10,131 nucleotides of DNA from Desulfobacterales bacterium (GTDB lineage Bacteria; Desulfobacterota; Desulfobacteria; Desulfobacterales; 4be13): contig JAOZLU010000079.1 of assembly GCA_029934695.1 (NCBI GenBank), positions 7,971-18,101 of the forward strand, written 5' to 3'. How positions within the stretch are numbered: position 1 is the first letter of the stretch; each line of letters starts with the position of its first letter. The translations under genes and the position numbers were made by a program. The notes under the pieces are model-generated. The model saw nothing but the letters and a program-made list of their open reading frames with translations, was not told where the DNA came from and made no database searches. Below, in pieces: positions 6,407 through 10,131 of this stretch.

Positions 6407-6555
6407 AGCGGAATAACTATCAATGAAGTGGACGGCGAGGGCTTGATCTCGTTTGAAGTTTCGGTTAATCTCCCGCCGCCGCGCCGCTTATTTCAGTCGT
6501 TAAATTAAGCCTTCGGCAGGAAGCGAGGGTGACTTTTCCCACAGATGCGGACGTT

Positions 6556-6628
6556 AATTTATTCATTAGGAGGATAAGCTTAATAATAAAAATCCCATCA
6601 GAGGGTAACAAGAGAAAACTAATAACAG
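6556..6628 (+). repeat. Left direct repeat, copy of the ATPase 3' end
   Basis: Bases 6573-6628 are identical to 7813-7868 (56 of 56). Upstream, 6556-6567 also match 7797-7808, joined through a short segment with mismatches and a one-base indel. In the right copy this sequence encodes the last residues of the ATPase (ending NNKNPIRG) plus 20 bases after its stop. In this copy the reading frame is not preserved, so it looks like a remnant of, or a fragment derived from, an ATPase gene 3' end. Confidence 0.85.
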
Positions 6629-6744
6629 ATATTAGAGCCTTTAACATAATGTTTGTCAGTAGTCAAAGTTTTAACTCATTGATATTAAAGAATTAGTAAA
6701 ATTGTAGTCTGACATTCTTTTTGTGTAAGTGTATATCAAAGAAT

Positions 6745-6749
6745 GAGGA
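6745..6749 (+). promoter_or_regulatory. Ribosome binding site of the ATPase gene
   Basis: GAGGA ends seven bases before ATG 6757. It supports this start over the in-frame TTG at 6721, whose 12 extra residues do not resemble the family N-terminus. Confidence 0.6.
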
Positions 6750-6756
6750 CTTAATT

Positions 6757-7848
6757 ATGATTAAATCATTCAGAATAAATAAATTCCGCTGCTTCAACTC
6801 CACTAAGGCAACGGGCTTTAAGATGATAAATTTGTTTGGCGGAAAAAACAATGCGGGGAAGAGTGCATTGCTGGAAGCATTATTGCTGATGGGAGAGCCT
6901 TCAAACAAAAGTATTGCGAGATTGCTTGCTTTCAGAAGGGTTCGTGAAAAATTTATTAAAGAAATGCCTCAGAAGGCATGGGAGAACTTCTTCTATCTGC
7001 AAGAAAAGGAAAATGAGGTATCCCTTGACTTTACCTTTGATGATAAAACGAATAATAAGGTTGTTCTGAAATGCGACGAAGACATAGATGCTTTCATTAC
7101 TATGATGACTGACGGCAAAGAGGGTGATGACGAAGAAATGGTGGCTTTTGCCGATACTCTCAAGAATGCAACCAAATCCTCATTGCATATAACTGTCTAT
7201 GCCCAGGAAAAGGAACTGTAAGCGAATGTTTTTACATCTGGTCCGAATGGTCTTGCCGGCAAGGGAATGCCCCACACTTTTATCCATACACACTTTGTTC
7301 CTGCAAATTCCAAGTTGAACAGCGAACGTTTGGCGACTGAATTTGACAAGGCTAAATTTGAAAAACATTCCGAATCGCTGTTGAAAGCATTTCAACTAAT
7401 TGATGCTACAATTGAAGCAGTTGATACGTTTAAGATTGGAGACGCTGATCTGTATCTGAAACAAAAAGGTGAGAATTATATGCCGATTTCCATGTTCGGC
7501 GATGCAATGAGCAGGGTTGCCGATTTTATTTTGCGAATTGTAAACAATAGGGATGGTATTCTGCTAATTGATGAAATTGAGAACGGGATACATTATGAAA
7601 ACCAGGAAGAAATATGGACAATACTTTTCAAGTTATGCGAAAAATATAATGTCCAATTATTTGCGACATCACATAGTTATGAGATGATCGAAGCGTTCAA
7701 AAACGTAATTATGAAGAATAACTTTCAAGAACGTGGTGGTTACTTTGAAATGTCTCGACACTCTGTTTCTTATGAAATAACTGTTCAGAAGATACCAATT
7801 TATTCATTGGAAGATAAGCTTAATAATAAAAATCCCATCAGAGGGTAA
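6757..7848 (+). pseudogene. AAA/OLD-type ATPase interrupted by an in-frame TAA
   Basis: One reading frame runs from ATG 6757 to TAA 7846, except for a single TAA at 7219-7221. Removing that codon would give about 362 residues. The first part (154 residues) starts MIKSFRINKFRCF and holds Walker A, GGKNNAGKSALLEAL (28-42). The second part holds a signature-like MFGDAMSRVADF, Walker B DGILLIDEIENG and the switch-like ATSHSYEM, then ends NNKNPIRG. This is the layout of SMC/ABC-like AAA ATPases related to OLD and AAA15 proteins, which often act with a TOPRIM or RloB-like partner; none is present here. The frame is continuous, so one substitution explains the break. The only nearby restart, ATG 7267, has a poorly placed ribosome site and would lose Walker A. 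It is probably inactive, unless the stop is a sequencing error or the halves assemble. Confidence 0.85.
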
Positions 7849-7868
7849 CAAGAGAAAACTAATAACAG
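7797..7868 (+). repeat. Right direct repeat at the ATPase 3' end
   Basis: This copy spans the final codons of the ATPase gene and 20 bases beyond, ending 12 bases before the cdsA start. 7813-7868 is identical to 6573-6628, 1240 bases upstream, so the ATPase and its promoter region lie between two direct repeats. Confidence 0.85.
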
Positions 7869-7880
7869 GTAACTGAAACT

Positions 7881-8690
7881 ATGCATTTAAAACGTTGGAT
7901 CACAGGTCTTACCGCCCTTCCGTTCCTTATTTTCCTGATTTACAAGGGAGGGAATTTTTTTACCGGGCTTGTCAGCATCGCATGTCTGCTTGCGTTGTGT
8001 GAATATTTTCGCATTGTTTTCAACCCCGGAGGCAAAGCCATATCAGGGGTGATACTCCTTCTGGGATTGTTTTCGGGCCAGTGCATTATCTGGGCAGCGC
8101 ACAGAAACGCTCCTGATCTTATCTTGGGAGCGATTGCATTTAATCTTATTCTTTCCGCACTGTTCTCCCTGACCCAGTTTAAATCCGATCCTTTTATTCT
8201 GGAAAACACCTCAAAGCAGATTCAGGGAATGGTCTATATTCCGCTGTTGCTCTCCTTTCTGGTTCTGATCCGGGACAGCGCAGACGGCATGCACTGGATT
8301 TTTTTTCTGACAGGCATTATTTTTGCCGGTGACATCGGAGCGTTTTATGCGGGAACCTATCTGGGGAGGCATAAACTTTGTCCATCGGTAAGTCCGGGAA
8401 AGACCATTGAGGGATCAATAGGGGGGCTTGCGGCAAATGTGGGATTTGGTGCATTATTTCAATATTTTTTTCTCCCGACACTGCCGTGGGGAAGCAGCGT
8501 CTTATTATTTCTGTCCATTGGTATTGCGGGTCAGGTGGGTGATTTGTTTGAATCCGAATTCAAACGCTTTTCCCGCGTAAAGGATTCAGGCGTCATCCTG
8601 CCCGGTCACGGCGGAATTCTGGATCGCATTGACGCGTTGCTGTTTGCCGCGCCGGTGGCTTATTTCTTTAAAGAATATATTTTAATTTAA
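7881..8690 (+). CDS. cdsA: Phosphatidate cytidylyltransferase (CDP-diglyceride synthase)
   Basis: This integral inner-membrane enzyme makes CDP-diacylglycerol from phosphatidate and CTP, the branch point of bacterial phospholipid synthesis. The 269 residues are normal for the family and show about seven or eight hydrophobic segments (for example LTALPFLIFLIYKG, VILLLGLFSGQ, MVYIPLLLSFLVL, WIFFLTGIIFAG). The C-terminal signature is complete: SEFKRFSRVKDSGVILPGHGGILDRIDALLF (about residues 225-255), including the metal-binding D-x3-D of the DRID region. ATG 7881 is used; only a weak AGG at 7867-7869 precedes it. The right copy of the ATPase direct repeat ends 12 bases before the start, so the native leader may have been altered by that insertion. 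The usual upstream neighbour uppS is 2.2 kb away, and dxr does not follow directly. Confidence 0.97.
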   Translation: MHLKRWITGLTALPFLIFLIYKGGNFFTGLVSIACLLALCEYFRIVFNPGGKAISGVILLLGLFSGQCIIWAAHRNAPDLILGAIAFNLILSALFSLTQFKSDPFILENTSKQIQGMVYIPLLLSFLVLIRDSADGMHWIFFLTGIIFAGDIGAFYAGTYLGRHKLCPSVSPGKTIEGSIGGLAANVGFGALFQYFFLPTLPWGSSVLLFLSIGIAGQVGDLFESEFKRFSRVKDSGVILPGHGGILDRIDALLFAAPVAYFFKEYILI

Positions 8691-8783
8691 GCCTCAACAT
8701 GCTCGCCTGGGATTGGCAAATCCTTAACACGTTCGCCTGGGACTGGCAAATCCCAGGCCACTGGCCTCAACATGCTCGCCTGG
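8691..8783. repeat. Composite hairpin/direct-repeat element between cdsA and the HAD gene
   Basis: The 20 bases at 8691-8710 recur exactly at 8764-8783. Between them, 8704-8723 and 8734-8753 are near-identical units (19 of 20) 30 bases apart. The second forms a hairpin with an 8-bp stem, GCCTGGGA (8735-8742) and TCCCAGGC (8751-8758). A smaller inverted repeat, AGGCC-ACT-GGCCT, follows at 8755-8767. The loop region TGGCAAATCC matches the loop of the hairpins at 751 and 1759 although the stems differ. No T-run follows, so an intrinsic terminator is unlikely. Confidence 0.75.
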
Positions 8784-8810
8784 CGGGCAGTAACAATCAC
8801 AATAAAATTT

Positions 8811-8815
8811 GGAGG
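8811..8815 (+). promoter_or_regulatory. Ribosome binding site of the HAD phosphatase gene
   Basis: GGAGG lies six bases before ATG 8822 and directly before a signal peptide. It rejects the longer in-frame start at 8699, whose added 41 residues would be translated repeat sequence. Confidence 0.85.
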
Positions 8816-8821
8816 CATCTG

Positions 8822-10063
8822 ATGAAAAAACGCTTTGTAGTAATCAGTCTGCTGTTTGTTTTCGGATTTTTCTTTGGAAGCTGGGCATTAACATCCCAAG
8901 CATCCGCGTCGGCTGAGATAAAACTTGATCAGGGCAAATGGTGTCCTGAAGTAAAAGCCAGGCTGGAAACCCTGATTGCCCAGAATGCCGGAAAGGGCAA
9001 GAAGGTCATTTTCGACTTCGACAATACATTAATTTGTCGTGACATTGGTGAAGCCACATTTGCCGCAATGGCAGGAGAGAAAAAACTGACTCTGAAAAAT
9101 ATCCCTTTGGAGATCACTCCGCCTTTCACATTGAATGGCAAACGTATAAGTCCTGATAATGCTGAGAATATCACCATGTTTTACGAGGATTTCCTTTCAG
9201 CCACAAAACATCAGCCCGGAGAGGCATGTCCTTATTCCAACGGTTATGCATGGGTTGTTCAGATTATGGCCGGCATGACTCCTGCCGATATATTGTCTTT
9301 CACTGAAAAAGCTTATGCAAAAGGAATTGCCCGGCAGGATTCGGAAAACCCGAACTTGCAGGAGACAAAAATAAACGGGTACCGCCAGCCTTTTTTCTAT
9401 CCTGAAATGACTGATCTGGCAGGACTGTTTCTGAAGAACGGCTATGATGTCTATGTTATCTCAGCCAGTAATATATGGACTGTGCGCTGGATGGTGATAA
9501 AAAATCTCAATCCGCTGATTCAGGCCAGACATGGTGAGGGACTGGGCATAGCTCCTGATCATGTTATCGGCGTAAGTGTGCTTTTGGAAGACACACGAAC
9601 CGGCGAACTGCATAAGGATCCTCTTCTGGTAAGAACAAACAAGGCTTATGCGAATATGAACTTGGAAGAACTGGCCAACTATAAGCTGACCTCTCAGATA
9701 GTATATCCGCTTACCGGATATTTTGGGAAAGTCGCAAACATCATCAAATTCATCACCTCTGACAGGCCTTTTCTCATTGCCGGCGACAGCCCGAATGACC
9801 ATCCGATGCTTAACATGGCGGAAAACCGGCTCTGGATTACTCGTTTGGAAAAAATGGGATATCAGGAAAAAACAGTGAAACTGATTGATAATTCATTACC
9901 CGGTGAATGGCTGTTGCAACCTGTTCTTTATAAAAAATCTCCGGGATTTGTTTCCTCCCAAGCGGATTTGGATCAGAGTTTCAGCACCAAACCTTCTTCA
10001 AAGAAAACTCCTGATGCGGTAGTTCAGTTCCTGAAAAAATTTGGCAAATTGCAGAAATTCTAA
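8822..10063 (+). CDS. Exported HAD-superfamily phosphatase
   Basis: This is a 413-residue protein with a clear Sec signal peptide: MKKR, a hydrophobic core VVISLLFVFGFFFGSWAL, and probable cleavage after an Ala-Ser-Ala motif near 28-31. The mature enzyme would be periplasmic. Haloacid-dehalogenase motifs are all present: motif I DFDNT (65-69, nucleophile D65 and acid D67), motif II VISAS (212-216), a motif III-like lysine at K303 in GKVANI, and motif IV GDSPND (321-326). The large insert between motifs I and II is the probable cap. This resembles secreted phosphatases such as Pseudomonas phosphorylcholine phosphatase; the substrate here is unknown. The C-terminal 50 residues (from about 365) are outside the core. 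It sits where dxr would normally follow cdsA and is separated from cdsA by a repeat element, so it is probably not an ancestral cluster member. Confidence 0.87.
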   Translation: MKKRFVVISLLFVFGFFFGSWALTSQASASAEIKLDQGKWCPEVKARLETLIAQNAGKGKKVIFDFDNTLICRDIGEATFAAMAGEKKLTLKNIPLEITPPFTLNGKRISPDNAENITMFYEDFLSATKHQPGEACPYSNGYAWVVQIMAGMTPADILSFTEKAYAKGIARQDSENPNLQETKINGYRQPFFYPEMTDLAGLFLKNGYDVYVISASNIWTVRWMVIKNLNPLIQARHGEGLGIAPDHVIGVSVLLEDTRTGELHKDPLLVRTNKAYANMNLEELANYKLTSQIVYPLTGYFGKVANIIKFITSDRPFLIAGDSPNDHPMLNMAENRLWITRLEKMGYQEKTVKLIDNSLPGEWLLQPVLYKKSPGFVSSQADLDQSFSTKPSSKKTPDAVVQFLKKFGKLQKF

Positions 10064-10080
10064 TAAGATGAGGCGTGAAT

Positions 10081-10131
10081 TCAAACATCAAACATCAAAC
10101 ATCAAACATCGAACATCAAACATCAAACATC
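10081..10131. repeat. Heptanucleotide tandem repeat array, continuing past the window
   Basis: Seven consecutive 7-base units of TCAAACA plus two further bases fill the last 51 bases. Only the fifth unit (10109-10115, TCGAACA) differs, by one base. The array begins 17 bases after the HAD stop and is cut by the window edge, so its true length is unknown. It resembles the short heptanucleotide repeats known from cyanobacteria and other repeat-rich genomes. There are no spacers, so it is not a CRISPR. Confidence 0.93.

Larger units (their letters stand above)
6407..6756. other. 350-base gap between antitoxin and broken ATPase gene
   Basis: I see no intact gene on either strand. The first half (to about 6555) is GC-richer, with stops in all forward frames. 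Bases 6556-6628 are a copy of the 3' end of the ATPase gene downstream. The rest (6629-6740) is AT-rich and probably carries the ATPase promoter, though no -35/-10 pair with good spacing stands out. Confidence 0.6.

Noticed and set aside
6679..6702. Sigma-70-like promoter before the ATPase (TTGATA and TAAAAT)
   Set aside because: The spacer would be only 12 bases, too short for a credible -35/-10 pair, and AT-rich sequence gives such matches by chance.
7219..7221. Recoded stop (selenocysteine or pyrrolysine) in the ATPase
   Set aside because: The codon is TAA, not TGA or TAG, and a recoded residue is not expected in this family.
6573..7868. Direct repeats as a transposon target-site duplication
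   Set aside because: A 56-base identity is far longer than usual target duplications, the right copy is ATPase coding sequence, and no transposase or terminal inverted repeats are visible.
10081..10131. CRISPR array
   Set aside because: The units are seven bases long and contiguous, with no spacers and no cas genes nearby.

Overview
The window is a stretch of a conserved bacterial housekeeping cluster, all on the + strand, that has been opened up by accessory genes. The backbone is pyrH (5' end cut by the window edge), frr, uppS and cdsA, in the order usual for proteobacterial tsf-pyrH-frr-uppS-cdsA-dxr clusters. The accessory content (MNT/HEPN and PIN/RHH toxin-antitoxin pairs, an OLD-like ATPase, hairpin repeats with conserved loops, a heptanucleotide tandem repeat) suggests a large, repeat-rich genome. 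My best guess is a filamentous or multicellular Desulfobacterota of the Desulfonema type. This is inferred from gene style and remembered relatives, not from a search.

Layout. (1) 1-703: pyrH. (2) 704-1849: a type VII-like toxin-antitoxin pair, MNT nucleotidyltransferase plus HEPN protein, bracketed by two copies of a hairpin repeat. (3) 1850-4291: an AT-rich, tightly packed four-gene cassette. It encodes a PD-(D/E)XK nuclease-like protein, a soluble histidine kinase without a sensor domain, a stand-alone receiver-domain response regulator, and a PIN-domain nuclease. (4) 4412-5699: frr and uppS, overlapping and uninterrupted. (5) 5745-6406: a PIN toxin and ribbon-helix-helix-like antitoxin with a 4-base overlap. 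(6) 6407-7868: an AAA/OLD-type ATPase broken by one in-frame stop and flanked by direct repeats about 70 bases long, of which 56 bases are identical. (7) 7881-8690: cdsA. (8) 8691-8783: a composite hairpin/direct-repeat element. (9) 8822-10063: an exported HAD phosphatase. (10) 10081-10131: a heptanucleotide tandem array running off the window.

How the parts work together. The backbone genes supply UMP phosphorylation, ribosome recycling, undecaprenyl diphosphate synthesis and CDP-diacylglycerol synthesis. They are linked by genomic position rather than by one pathway. The accessory modules sit only at the backbone junctions that lack translational overlap. All are co-directional, so they could be read through by the housekeeping transcript without destroying it.

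The strongest candidate for an undescribed system is the 1850-4291 cassette. It joins a phosphorelay pair (kinase and single-domain receiver, with overlapping reading frames) to two predicted nuclease folds. Its logic resembles two-component defence systems such as Detocs, but the parts differ: the receiver has no fused effector and the nucleases are separate proteins. This functional reading is inference; only the domain motifs, gene order and spacing are seen directly.
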